DNA of 9,996 bases from Bacteroidia bacterium (GTDB taxonomy: Bacteria > Bacteroidota > Bacteroidia > Bacteroidales > GCA-2748055): positions 1 through 9,996 of the forward strand of contig JAUVKN010000138.1 in assembly GCA_030596245.1 (NCBI GenBank). Direction: 5' to 3'. The notes under the pieces were generated by a model. That model was not told the origin of the DNA, ran no database searches, and saw nothing but the letters and a program-made list of their open reading frames with translations. This document shows positions 1 through 7,769 of the stretch, piece after piece. The first letter of the stretch is position 1. Each line of letters begins with the position of its first letter. The translations under genes were made by a program, and so were the position numbers.

Positions 1-459
1 GAAAAGGAATTCATATCCCATAAGGAAAATGACCCAACTGAATCCGCTTAGTGCAAGGATATCCGGGGTCCAGTATTTGATCCTGATCTGGGGATAGAGG
101 GCCAGGTTTCCGGGTTTTGCGGCGTTGAAATAACCCATAACCAGAATCACAGGGATCACAAGGAATACCCACCATGGAGGAGGTTCCTGAAATGAAAAAC
201 CAAGTCCGTAACCGCGCAGGGTTTCACCCAATACAAACAAGATGAGCATGACCGGTAAAATACCCAGAAAAAGAAAACCCCACCCTCTTTGGAGTATCAC
301 CTGTTTCACCTGGAGATCAAGATCCGGATTTAATTTCCAGATCTTAGGAGCCATTGATCTGTTCCTGGAGAGAAAATAATAACAACCAAAACCCAAGACA
401 CTCCACAGAACAGCGATTATGAAATGTGTGTATTCCGGATTCCAGGAAAAATCAACCAT
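1..459 (-). CDS. CPBP-family intramembrane metalloprotease (partial, 5' part only)
   Basis: The reading frame starts with ATG at 459-457 and stays open to base 1, giving 153 N-terminal residues; the rest lies outside the window. The protein begins MVDFSWNPEYTHFIIAVLW and shows about four hydrophobic segments (roughly residues 10-28, 55-75, 90-108 and 135-153) separated by short polar loops. The last visible residues, FLMGYEFLF, look like the start of the glutamate motif of CPBP (CAAX protease and bacteriocin-processing, formerly Abi) membrane proteins, where a Glu-containing motif of the form EExxxR begins the catalytic site; here the first Glu position is Tyr and the Arg would fall just beyond the edge. 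The start lies 8 bp after the stop of the acyl-ACP synthetase gene, so the two are probably co-transcribed. There is no clear Shine-Dalgarno sequence. The substrate is unknown. Family assignment rests on topology plus a partial motif, so it is moderate. Confidence 0.6.
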   Translation of the reverse strand, partial: MVDFSWNPEYTHFIIAVLWSVLGFGCYYFLSRNRSMAPKIWKLNPDLDLQVKQVILQRGWGFLFLGILPVMLILFVLGETLRGYGLGFSFQEPPPWWVFLVIPVILVMGYFNAAKPGNLALYPQIRIKYWTPDILALSGFSWVIFLMGYEFLF

Positions 460-467
460 GGAGAGGA

Positions 468-1997
468 TCAATTGGCATCAGGATTGTTCACCATATCACG
501 CACCAGCTCAGTTACAGTACGGAAGTCGATTTTCCCTGTTCCCATCATGGGTAGTTCCTCAATCACAAAAAACTGTCTGGGAAGGGCTATGTTAGGTAAT
601 TCCTTTCCCATCTTCCTGAGAATGGCAATTTTATTGATATCTTTTGTGATCGCTGCAACAATGGTAGCTCCTTTTATTTCGTCGGGTATCTCAATTATAC
701 AACATGAAACTCCTTCGGGCAGGAATTGCTCCATCACATTTTCAACCTTTAAAAGGGAGACCATCTCACCACCGACCTTAATAAAACGCTTGAACCTTCC
801 GGCATGCCACAGGTACCCATCTTCATCAAGGTATCCCATGTCGCCAGTATTGTACCATCCATCCACAATGGCTTCCGCGGTAAGTTCTGGTTCTCCCAGG
901 TAGCCTTTCATTATCAGGTCTCCTTTCACCAGGATTTTACCGACCTCTCCGGTTTTACACTCCTCTCCGGTCTCCAGGTGTTCGATCCGGACACTTACAT
1001 TGGGAATTACTTTCCCGGTACTGCCGGGCCTGTTGAATTCGAGCGAATTTACCGATACCACTGGTGAAGTTTCGGTGGCCCCATATCCCTCCAGGAGGGT
1101 AACCCCATGTTTTTTCATATAGCCCTCGCGCAATGCATCAGGGCATTTGTCTGCACCCGCCACCATGAGCCGTAAGGATTTGAAATCACCGGGGTCCGAT
1201 TTTTTAAGGTATCCCCAGAAAAAGCTGGGTGTACCGACAATAATGGTGGGTTTTTCATCCCGTGCAATGTTGCTGATGGTTTGGAAATCAGTGGGATTTG
1301 CATAAGTGACCATGGTCATTCCCTTCACAAAGGTGACCCATAGATTGACGGTCAGTCCGAAAATGTGGAAGAAGACCAGATTGGCCAATAGAATATCAGA
1401 TTCGTGTATACCAATGTGATCACTGAAATTCTGGATGTTTGATGCAAGATTCCTATGGGTGAGTTGAACCACCTTAGGCTCTTTTTCACTGCCACTGGTA
1501 AACAAGATGGCTGCGTTATCATCCTCATCTCCTTTGTGGATGCTGTTAAGGATCATGCGCACAGGAAGCTTTGTTTTTAAAGCTGCTTTTAGTTTATCAC
1601 CTGTAGAGACACTTTTCATGATGTCTTCAATAAAAACCATCCCTTCAATCACCGGACAATCGATCTTCTCAAGAAGCGCTTTTGATGTGATGATGGTTTT
1701 AAAGCTACATTTCTCCTGGGCGTATTTTGCATTTTTATCGGCTCCTGTTGAGTAGTTGATCATCACCGGGACCCGTCCACTCATCAGGGAACCCACAGTG
1801 GCCAACGCACAACCTGCAGAGGTAGGGATCATGATACCAATATATCCTTTGTCATATTCCTGGAATTTTTTCGAAAGGATAAGTGCCCCGATCAGAGCTC
1901 TGCCGTATGGAACGTCTTTATTGGTGGTTTTGTCTTTGATGGCAAGCTTCTTTGAATGCTTTTTGGCCATCTTAACGAACTGTTGATGAAGCAGCAT
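468..1997 (-). CDS. Aas-like long-chain fatty acid--ACP (or CoA) ligase, stand-alone AMP-forming synthetase
   Basis: A 509-residue ANL-superfamily (AMP-binding) enzyme that would activate a fatty acid with ATP to an acyl-AMP and transfer it to ACP or CoA, releasing PPi, in the cytoplasm or at the inner membrane. Visible motifs in order: the P-loop-like FTSGSEKEPK at 166-175 with His181; GYGATETS at 304-311; YNTGD at 382-386; the hinge and A8 region GRFKRFIKVGGEMVSL at 400-415; and the catalytic Lys489 in GTGKIDF. The A8 block with GGEMVSL and the terminal GTGKIDF resemble the ligase half of E. coli Aas (acyl-ACP synthetase / 2-acyl-GPE acyltransferase) more than ordinary FadD, which typically has GRxKD..xxSGxxVxP. 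Unlike Aas there is no PlsC acyltransferase domain; length is that of the ligase alone. The ATG at 1997 is the first in frame. It heads an operon with the downstream CPBP gene. Substrate (chain length, ACP versus CoA) cannot be read from sequence. Confidence 0.85.
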   Translation of the reverse strand: MLLHQQFVKMAKKHSKKLAIKDKTTNKDVPYGRALIGALILSKKFQEYDKGYIGIMIPTSAGCALATVGSLMSGRVPVMINYSTGADKNAKYAQEKCSFKTIITSKALLEKIDCPVIEGMVFIEDIMKSVSTGDKLKAALKTKLPVRMILNSIHKGDEDDNAAILFTSGSEKEPKVVQLTHRNLASNIQNFSDHIGIHESDILLANLVFFHIFGLTVNLWVTFVKGMTMVTYANPTDFQTISNIARDEKPTIIVGTPSFFWGYLKKSDPGDFKSLRLMVAGADKCPDALREGYMKKHGVTLLEGYGATETSPVVSVNSLEFNRPGSTGKVIPNVSVRIEHLETGEECKTGEVGKILVKGDLIMKGYLGEPELTAEAIVDGWYNTGDMGYLDEDGYLWHAGRFKRFIKVGGEMVSLLKVENVMEQFLPEGVSCCIIEIPDEIKGATIVAAITKDINKIAILRKMGKELPNIALPRQFFVIEELPMMGTGKIDFRTVTELVRDMVNNPDAN

Positions 1998-2215
1998 AAT
2001 GGTTACGTTTTAATTTAAAAAGGGTATTTTAGCAAGATAAATATAAGCATTTGATTCAATCAAAAAATTATGACCTCATCTATTCACATTCTCAATGAGT
2101 TGTACCGGGACCATTTCCTGAAAAATCAAGGGCAGGTGAAAGACCATTTTAATTGTTAACAAAGGATAGAATTGTACGTACAAAGTTGTAGGACTTTTTT
2201 CTTTATTTGTTAATC
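1998..2215. other. Divergent intergenic region between synthetase and TonB receptor genes
   Basis: This 218-bp stretch must carry the promoters of both flanking genes. It is AT-rich near each start. On the minus strand a TATATTTA at 2045-2038 is one base off the Bacteroidetes -7 consensus TAnnTTTG, with TTTG at 2064-2061, but the 15-bp spacing is shorter than usual, so I do not call it a promoter. On the plus strand no well-spaced -33/-7 pair is visible. A middle portion (about 2070-2160) is less AT-rich and holds a 29-codon ORF listed separately. No hairpin terminator or riboswitch-like fold is evident. Confidence 0.5.
2070..2159 (+). CDS. Possible 29-residue small ORF (doubtful)
   Basis: ATG at 2070, TAA at 2157-2159. 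The predicted peptide starts MTSSIHILNELYRDHF and is polar, with no signal peptide, membrane segment or cysteine pair (one Cys at the end). It sits alone in the divergent intergenic region, on the same strand as the TonB receptor and 56 bp upstream of its ATG. It has no Shine-Dalgarno sequence, but that is normal for Bacteroidota. It could be a small protein, an upstream ORF in the receptor leader, the remnant of a decayed gene, or chance. I recognise no family; only conservation in relatives would make it a gene. Confidence 0.15.
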   Translation: MTSSIHILNELYRDHFLKNQGQVKDHFNC

Positions 2216-4480
2216 ATGAAGCAGATGTTACCCATATTGCTCATTCTAACCGGATCCTGGCTATTTGGTCAGGATAGAGGAGCGGTAAGAGGTTTAGTTC
2301 GTGATGCGGAAAGTGGGGAGCCAATGGTGGCTGTCAATATCAGTGCTGATCGGCGGACCGGAACCATTTCAGATCTGAACGGGGAATATTCACTCAACCT
2401 GGATGCAGGAAATCATGTTATCGAGTTTTATTATGTAGGCTATAAAGGAATTACAAAGAAGGTGAATGTTGATGCCGGAGTAACCACCCGCCTGGATTTA
2501 CTGATGACCATCAGTAGCAAGATGTTGGATGAAGTGGTAGTCAGTGCCGGGAAATATGAACAAAAATTGTCTGATGTAACGGTGTCACTTGAAGTGATCA
2601 AACCACATCAGCTTTCCAACCAAAACATCACTTCACTTGACATGATTCTTGAAAAGACCCCTGGAATTAGTATTCTGGATGGCCAACCCAGCATCAGGGG
2701 AGGAAGTGGATTCAGCTATGGTGTGGGAAGCAGGGTATTGATGCTGGTGGATGACCTTCCAATGATCTCAGGTGATGCAGGGGATATTAAATGGAACTAC
2801 ATGCCCGTTGAAAATATAAATCAGATAGAGGTGATCAAAGGCGCATCATCGGTGTTGTATGGATCCTCGGCATTGAATGGTGCTATCAACCTGCGGACCC
2901 GCTTCCCTGGTAATGAACCCAGGACCGAAGTAACCCTGTTCGGTGGTGCTTTCATGGATCCGAAGCGGGGCGAACTGGTCTGGTGGGAGAAGCAACCTCT
3001 TTTTAGAGGAGTCTCCTTTTCACATCTTAGAAAGATCGGAAACCTTGACCTTTCAGTGGGAGGGAATTATTACAAGGATGAAGGTTACAGGGAATATGAT
3101 TATGAACACAGGATCAGGGGTAACCTGGCAATGAGATACCGATTTAAAAAGGTACCTGGACTTACTGCGGGGATCTCCACAAGTGCCATGTATGTCGACC
3201 AATCCGATTTTCTTCTCTGGCAGGATGCCGATTCTGGAGCTTATCGTCAGAACCCTGGAACACACGCTCCGTTGACAGGGCACAGATACAATATCGATCC
3301 CTACGTTGAATATTTCACTCCCAGTGACAATAAGCATTCTCTGAAGACCAGGCTTTATAGTGTGGGGAATGCCGCCCTGGATACTGATAAAAGCAGTTTT
3401 ACAAAACTTTGGTATGGAGAATACAGGTATTTGAAGAAGTTTGGAAACCAAACCAACTGGACCAACGGAATCTCTTTTTCGCGAAACACGGTACTGGCCA
3501 ACCTTTATGAGAATCATATGGGTTCCAATTCGTCACTCTATTCGCAACTGGATGCTCATGTGTTCAACCGGCTTAAAGTTTCTACCGGCGTTCGGTGGGA
3601 GCTTAACACACTGAATGGAGATCTCTATTATTCAGTACCTGTGTTGCGTGCGGGCTTGAACTACCAGGCTGGGAAGGCTACTTTCATCAGGACATCTTTC
3701 GGACAGGGTTATCGTTTTCCTTCTGTGGCAGAGAAATTTGCTGATGCGGTGGTCGGAGGGCTGAAGGTCTTTCCGAATCCGGATTTGGAACCTGAAAGAG
3801 GGTGGGCGGCTGAGATTGGAATCAAGCAGGGGTTTTCCATGGGGAACTGGTTGGGATTTGCGGACTTGGCAATTTTCTGGACTGAGTATAAGAACATGAT
3901 CGAGTACACTTTTGGTGCATATCCTCCCGATTCTGCGATGTTCCCCACCATTGATGATGTTGGATTTAAAGCGCTCAACATTGGAACCGCCAGGATCACA
4001 GGTGCGGAGTTTTCATTGAACGGTGCAGGCCGTTTGGGCCCTGTAAACCTTCAGATCACAGGGGGATATACCTTTATGAATCCGGTCGATCCCTTGCTCC
4101 TTGACTCCCTTGGACGGGATGAGGATGAATCATACATCCTTAAATACAGGCGACGTCACCTGTTTAAAATGGATTTCGAGATGGAGGTCTGGAAACTTTT
4201 TGCAGGTGTCAACGTGCAATACAATTCCAGGATGATCAAAGTGGATGAGGTTTTTATTAATCCCCTGATTGGAAATTTGTTACAGCCCGGATTTCCCGAT
4301 TACTGGCTGGACCATGCAACGGGCTATACCCTGATTGATTTCAGGATGGGGTGGAACATATCACCACATTTCAGGGTAAACACCATACTGAGGAATGCCT
4401 TCAACGTGGAATTCCTGGGAAGACCCGGAGATATTGGCCCTCCACGCAATATTACACTTCAGACAAAAATTACTTTCTGA
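2216..4480 (+). CDS. TonB-dependent outer-membrane receptor with carboxypeptidase-regulatory-like N-terminal domain
   Basis: A 754-residue outer-membrane active transporter, energised by TonB-ExbBD, for an unidentified ligand. A signal peptide covers about residues 1-18 (MKQMLPILLILTGSWLFG), with mature Gln19 likely. Residues about 22-100 form a CarboxypepD_reg-like beta-sandwich (RGLVRDAESGEPMVAVNI ... VGYKG). LDEVVVSAGK at 104-113 is the usual Bacteroidetes TonB-box-like linker. The plug spans about 115-230, with TPGISILDGQPSIRGG, VLMLVDDLPM and INQIEVIKGASSVLYGSSAL. The rest is the 22-strand barrel; NPDLEPERGW at 521-530 is a typical TonB-receptor barrel motif, and the chain ends in an aromatic residue (TKITF). 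I take ATG 2216 as the start because it places the signal peptide exactly at the N-terminus; an in-frame TTG lies 9 bp upstream. No SusD-like partner or metal-uptake gene is adjacent, so it is an orphan receptor and the substrate is open. Confidence 0.9.
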   Translation: MKQMLPILLILTGSWLFGQDRGAVRGLVRDAESGEPMVAVNISADRRTGTISDLNGEYSLNLDAGNHVIEFYYVGYKGITKKVNVDAGVTTRLDLLMTISSKMLDEVVVSAGKYEQKLSDVTVSLEVIKPHQLSNQNITSLDMILEKTPGISILDGQPSIRGGSGFSYGVGSRVLMLVDDLPMISGDAGDIKWNYMPVENINQIEVIKGASSVLYGSSALNGAINLRTRFPGNEPRTEVTLFGGAFMDPKRGELVWWEKQPLFRGVSFSHLRKIGNLDLSVGGNYYKDEGYREYDYEHRIRGNLAMRYRFKKVPGLTAGISTSAMYVDQSDFLLWQDADSGAYRQNPGTHAPLTGHRYNIDPYVEYFTPSDNKHSLKTRLYSVGNAALDTDKSSFTKLWYGEYRYLKKFGNQTNWTNGISFSRNTVLANLYENHMGSNSSLYSQLDAHVFNRLKVSTGVRWELNTLNGDLYYSVPVLRAGLNYQAGKATFIRTSFGQGYRFPSVAEKFADAVVGGLKVFPNPDLEPERGWAAEIGIKQGFSMGNWLGFADLAIFWTEYKNMIEYTFGAYPPDSAMFPTIDDVGFKALNIGTARITGAEFSLNGAGRLGPVNLQITGGYTFMNPVDPLLLDSLGRDEDESYILKYRRRHLFKMDFEMEVWKLFAGVNVQYNSRMIKVDEVFINPLIGNLLQPGFPDYWLDHATGYTLIDFRMGWNISPHFRVNTILRNAFNVEFLGRPGDIGPPRNITLQTKITF

Positions 4481-4483
4481 TCC

Positions 4484-5236
4484 TTACCTGGATTTAATGA
4501 ACTTCCCGGTATAAAACCTTGTGCTGTTGGTTACCCTGTAAAAGTAAGTGCCGGGGAGCAACCCGCTTCCGTTAAACTTGAAATAGTGTTCTCCAGGAGG
4601 GGACCCCTGCATCTCCTCATGCATCAGTTCACCCAGGATATTGTATACCTCCAGTTGAATACGGTCATCAAAAGGGGTGAAGAAACCCAGTTTTGTGATA
4701 TCCGAAAAGGGATTGGGAACATTTGGAAGCACCTGAAACTCATTAACCTGGTAAGGATTAATCCCTGAAGTTCCATGGACGGTCAGCACCACCGAAGTGG
4801 TATCTACGACCTGACCGGCTGAAATGGTATCACCCGTTCCAAATTCGATAAAGGGAGTGACAAAGATGAATAACGGAAAATTACCTGCTTCTGTGGGTGT
4901 ACCTACAATCTGTACACAATATACCGAATCGGGATAAAATTTTACGGCGTTGGGGAAATATTCAATACCATCGGGAAGATTTTTGACGGAATCTATTACG
5001 ATGTAGGCCACCTCGATCACGGTTCCCAGATATTCAAATGAACCAGGGGGGATCACAGTAATCACTTCATCATATTGGACATTTACAGTGACCTCGGGCA
5101 GTATGCTTGGACAGATTTGTCCTGGATCACCTGTATCTTTGCAATTCGCCGTGTCAGGTTCACATTGTGCGGAAATTTCAGCAACCGAAAATACTGAAAT
5201 GGACAGGATGACACAAAGCCGGGCTAATTTTTTCAT
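4484..5236 (-). CDS. Small secreted protein with T9SS type A C-terminal sorting domain
   Basis: A 250-residue protein probably exported by Sec and then moved across the outer membrane by the type IX secretion system (PorSS), ending on the cell surface or outside. The signal peptide covers residues 1-24 (MKKLARLCVILSISVFSVAEISAQ). The mature N-terminus is rich in Cys, Asp and Pro (Cys25, 32, 42). About 45-155 is one beta-rich, Ig-like module, with IVGTPTEAGNFPLFIFV at 110-126 resembling the closing GTPTxAG strand of putative Ig/cadherin-like repeats and Cys107 possibly pairing with Cys42. Residues about 167-250 are the sorting domain: LPNVPNPFSDITKLGF (170-185), then LEVYNILGELMHE, LPGTYFYRVTN and a basic end GKFIKSR. 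No enzymatic domain is visible. It has its own consensus promoter and its stop is 3 bp from that of the converging TonB receptor. Function beyond secretion is unknown. Confidence 0.85.
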   Translation of the reverse strand: MKKLARLCVILSISVFSVAEISAQCEPDTANCKDTGDPGQICPSILPEVTVNVQYDEVITVIPPGSFEYLGTVIEVAYIVIDSVKNLPDGIEYFPNAVKFYPDSVYCVQIVGTPTEAGNFPLFIFVTPFIEFGTGDTISAGQVVDTTSVVLTVHGTSGINPYQVNEFQVLPNVPNPFSDITKLGFFTPFDDRIQLEVYNILGELMHEEMQGSPPGEHYFKFNGSGLLPGTYFYRVTNSTRFYTGKFIKSR

Positions 5237-5256
5237 AGCGCTCTATTTAGTTATTA

Positions 5257-5287
5257 CAAATATAGCAGCAATTGTTACGAATGTCAA
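5257..5287 (-). promoter_or_regulatory. Bacteroidetes sigma-ABfr-type promoter for the T9SS protein gene
   Basis: Read on the minus strand there is TTG (5287-5285), a 20-bp spacer, and TATATTTG (5264-5257), a perfect match to the Bacteroidetes -7 element TAnnTTTG at the expected distance from a -33 TTG. Transcription would start near 5250, leaving a leader of about 14 nt before the ATG at 5236. This is inference from consensus; no transcript data are available here. Confidence 0.7.
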
Positions 5288-5379
5288 TTTAATAATAACT
5301 CAAATAATTTAATGTCATTCTAAAACCAAATTCTATACCTTTATTGCCTGTTTAAACTAAACACCTAAAATATAGAGTT

Positions 5380-7677
5380 ATGAACGAGATTTTTGGACTA
5401 TTCTGGTTGCTTCCACTGGCTGCAGTTGTTGCACTTATCTTTGGATGGTTTTTCTTCAAAAACATGATGAAGAATTCGGAGGGAACCGACCGGATGAAAG
5501 AGATCGCACAGTATGTACGTGAAGGTGCAATGGCTTACCTGAAGAGCCAGTACAGGGTTGTGGGAATGGTATTTGCAGTTTTACTCGTTATTCTGATCGT
5601 CCTGGCCTACCTGGGTGTTCAGAATCCTTTTGTGCCTGTTGCCTTCCTTACTGGTGGATTTTTCTCCGGACTTTGTGGCTTCCTTGGAATGAAAACAGCC
5701 ACATTTGCATCGGCCAGAACGGCGCAGGGTGCATCTGAATCTCTGAATAAGGGTCTTCAGGTAGCATTTCGAAGCGGTGCCGTGATGGGAATGGTTGTTG
5801 TTGGATTTGGTTTGCTGGATATCACTGCGTGGTTCTGGATCCTGAACAAATTGGTTTTCACACCTGAACATATGGAAGCTGGTCTTTCCTGGGCTGGTTT
5901 AACCTTTGTTCATGAAGGTACTACTGAAAAACAAAAACTTATCGAGATCACCGCTACCATGCTTACATTTGGGATGGGGGCCTCTACCCAGGCGCTTTTC
6001 GCGCGTGTGGGTGGTGGAATTTTCACAAAGGCTGCTGACGTGGGAGCTGACCTGGTTGGTAAAGTTGAAGCTGGAATTCCCGAAGATGATCCCCGCAATC
6101 CTGCTACCATCGCTGACAACGTTGGTGATAACGTAGGTGATGTGGCTGGTATGGGTGCTGATCTCTACGAATCATATTGTGGCTCGATATTGGCCACAGC
6201 TGCACTGGGCGCCGCCCTTCCCGGGCTTTCAGGCGCCGAATTGGGAATGGCTGTGGTTGCTCCCATGATTGTGGCCGGAATTGGAATCGTATTATCTATT
6301 GCAGGTATTTTCATGGTAAGGGCCAAGGAATCGGCTACTCAGAAAAACCTGCTTCATGCATTGTTGCTTGGAACAGGTGGAAGTTCTGTACTGATTCTTG
6401 TTGCGATGGCAATCATGGCCAATTTTGGAATGGTTAGCTGGGGCATATTCGGAGCAGTAGTGGCCGGATTGGCTGCTGGTGTGATAATCGGACAGGGAAC
6501 AGAGCTTTTTACCTCTGATGAATATAAATCCACCAAAGGTATTGCAGCTGCTACAAAACAGGGACCGGCTACCACCATCATCGACGGGATCGCTGTAGGA
6601 ATGTATTCCACATGGATTCCGGTATTAACCATTGTGCTGGCTATTATTGCAGCTTATGGATTTTCCGGTGGATTCCAGGAATTCGCACGGGGAGTCTATG
6701 GTATTGGATTTGCAGCTGTAGGTATGTTATCCACACTGGGGATTACCCTGGCTACAGATGCATTCGGGCCCATTGCCGATAACGCAGGTGGAAACGCTGA
6801 GATGGCAGAGCTCCCGGCTGAGGTCCGTGAAAGGACCGATGCATTGGATATGCTTGGAAATACAACAGCCGCAACCGGTAAAGGATTTGCCATTGGTTCG
6901 GCTGCACTAACTGCCCTGGCACTGCTTGCTGCCTATATGGAGGAGGTAAGGCTCTGGCTTGGTAGGGTTGCTGACAAGACAGTGGAAGGATTTAAACAGG
7001 TAGGCGACACGCTCTTCTATACAGACAATGCTCCAGCTGCTGTAGATGGACTTGATGCTGTTCAGTTGAGTACTGCTACCATCCACGACTTTGTAGGAGC
7101 TTATGACCTTTCAGTTTTAAATCCCATGTTACTGGGAGGTATTTTTATCGGTGCCATGATGGCATTTGTCTTTTGCGCAATGACCATGAAAGCTGTGGGT
7201 CGCGCGGCTGGTGCCATGGTGGATGAAGTGCGCAGGCAGTTCCGCGAGATACCCGGTATCTTGGAAGGAAAAGCAACTCCCGAGTATGCCAAATGTGTGG
7301 CCATATCTACAAAAGGAGCCCAGCGTGAAATGATTGTTCCCTCATTAATGGCCATTGCGGTTCCTGTTATTATCGGAATTGTGCTTGGTGTGGCTGGTGT
7401 TGTTGGCCTGCTGGTTGGCGTACTCACCACAGGATTTACACTTGCTGTGATGTTGAATAACGCTGGTGGTGCCTGGGACAATGCGAAGAAGTTCATTGAA
7501 AAGGGCAACTATGGCGGCAAAGGAAGTGAAGCCCATAAAGCCGCTGTTGTGGGTGATACTGTTGGTGATCCCTTCAAAGACACCTCGGGTCCGTCACTGA
7601 ACATCCTGATCAAACTGATGACCATGGTATCTGTTGTAATGGCGGGCCTTACCGTGACCATCGGACTGTTTAGCTAA
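5380..7677 (+). CDS. hppA: Membrane-integral ion-translocating pyrophosphatase (K+-dependent, Na+ or Na+/H+ type)
   Basis: A 765-residue inner-membrane enzyme that hydrolyses cytoplasmic pyrophosphate and exports Na+ and/or H+. It is an almost wholly hydrophobic protein with about 16 transmembrane helices and the full family signatures: ADVGADLVGKVE at 219-230, EDDPRNPATIADNVGDNVGD at 235-254 and a second acidic cluster near the C-terminus (DTVGDPFKDTSGPSLN, 726-741) holding the Mg-PPi-binding Asp and Lys residues. GNTTAATGKG (493-502) has Ala497 and Gly500, where K+-independent members carry Lys and Thr, so K+ dependence is predicted. In MGADLYESY (258-266) Glu264 occupies the Na+-type position of the ion gate, rather than the later position of plant H+ enzymes. 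It is somewhat longer than many homologues, with loop insertions near 157-186 and 527-572. It is monocistronic: an AT-rich upstream region and a strong terminator at 7700-7729. Confidence 0.95.
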   Translation: MNEIFGLFWLLPLAAVVALIFGWFFFKNMMKNSEGTDRMKEIAQYVREGAMAYLKSQYRVVGMVFAVLLVILIVLAYLGVQNPFVPVAFLTGGFFSGLCGFLGMKTATFASARTAQGASESLNKGLQVAFRSGAVMGMVVVGFGLLDITAWFWILNKLVFTPEHMEAGLSWAGLTFVHEGTTEKQKLIEITATMLTFGMGASTQALFARVGGGIFTKAADVGADLVGKVEAGIPEDDPRNPATIADNVGDNVGDVAGMGADLYESYCGSILATAALGAALPGLSGAELGMAVVAPMIVAGIGIVLSIAGIFMVRAKESATQKNLLHALLLGTGGSSVLILVAMAIMANFGMVSWGIFGAVVAGLAAGVIIGQGTELFTSDEYKSTKGIAAATKQGPATTIIDGIAVGMYSTWIPVLTIVLAIIAAYGFSGGFQEFARGVYGIGFAAVGMLSTLGITLATDAFGPIADNAGGNAEMAELPAEVRERTDALDMLGNTTAATGKGFAIGSAALTALALLAAYMEEVRLWLGRVADKTVEGFKQVGDTLFYTDNAPAAVDGLDAVQLSTATIHDFVGAYDLSVLNPMLLGGIFIGAMMAFVFCAMTMKAVGRAAGAMVDEVRRQFREIPGILEGKATPEYAKCVAISTKGAQREMIVPSLMAIAVPVIIGIVLGVAGVVGLLVGVLTTGFTLAVMLNNAGGAWDNAKKFIEKGNYGGKGSEAHKAAVVGDTVGDPFKDTSGPSLNILIKLMTMVSVVMAGLTVTIGLFS

Positions 7678-7699
7678 GAAAATTATACATTGAAAAAGG

Positions 7700-7729
7700 A
7701 GCGTGTTTCGAAAGAGGCACGCTTTTTTT
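7700..7729 (+). terminator. Intrinsic terminator after hppA
   Basis: AGCGTG (7700-7705) pairs with CACGCT (7718-7723) around a 12-nt loop and is followed at once by a run of T (7723-7729). It begins 22 bp after the hppA stop codon and matches a Rho-independent terminator read on the plus strand. The T-run is absent on the other side (only a short A-run, 7693-7697, precedes the stem), so weak bidirectional action is possible but not clear. Confidence 0.85.
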
Positions 7730-7769
7730 AACTATCTCTTTATTTTGTGGTCTCTTTTCAGGTATCAAT

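Noticed and set aside
424..903. Plus-strand ORF opposite the synthetase gene
   Set aside because: It is antisense to the conserved C-terminal domain of the ligase and spans its stop; shadow frame with no recognisable domain.
2202..2209. TTTATTTG as a -7 element of a leaderless TonB receptor promoter
   Set aside because: It misses the conserved A, and no TTG is found at the expected distance (the nearest gives only a 13-bp spacer).
2207..2215. TTG start giving a three-residue longer TonB receptor
   Set aside because: ATG 2216 puts the signal peptide exactly at the N-terminus; the TTG adds only Met-Leu-Ile and needs a rarer start codon.
3053..3517. Minus-strand ORF inside the TonB receptor
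   Set aside because: Antisense shadow of the barrel region with no domain, promoter or partner gene.
4484..5236. SusD-like partner for the TonB receptor
   Set aside because: The protein is convergent, only 250 residues, lacks a lipobox and SusD helical repeats, and ends in a T9SS sorting domain.
5336..5343. TACCTTTA as a -7 element for hppA
   Set aside because: The final G is missing and the position about 20 bp upstream is ATG, not TTG; too weak to call, though the true promoter must be in this area.
7101..7508. Minus-strand ORF inside hppA
   Set aside because: It is the reverse frame of conserved pyrophosphatase helices and has a low-complexity composition typical of shadow frames.
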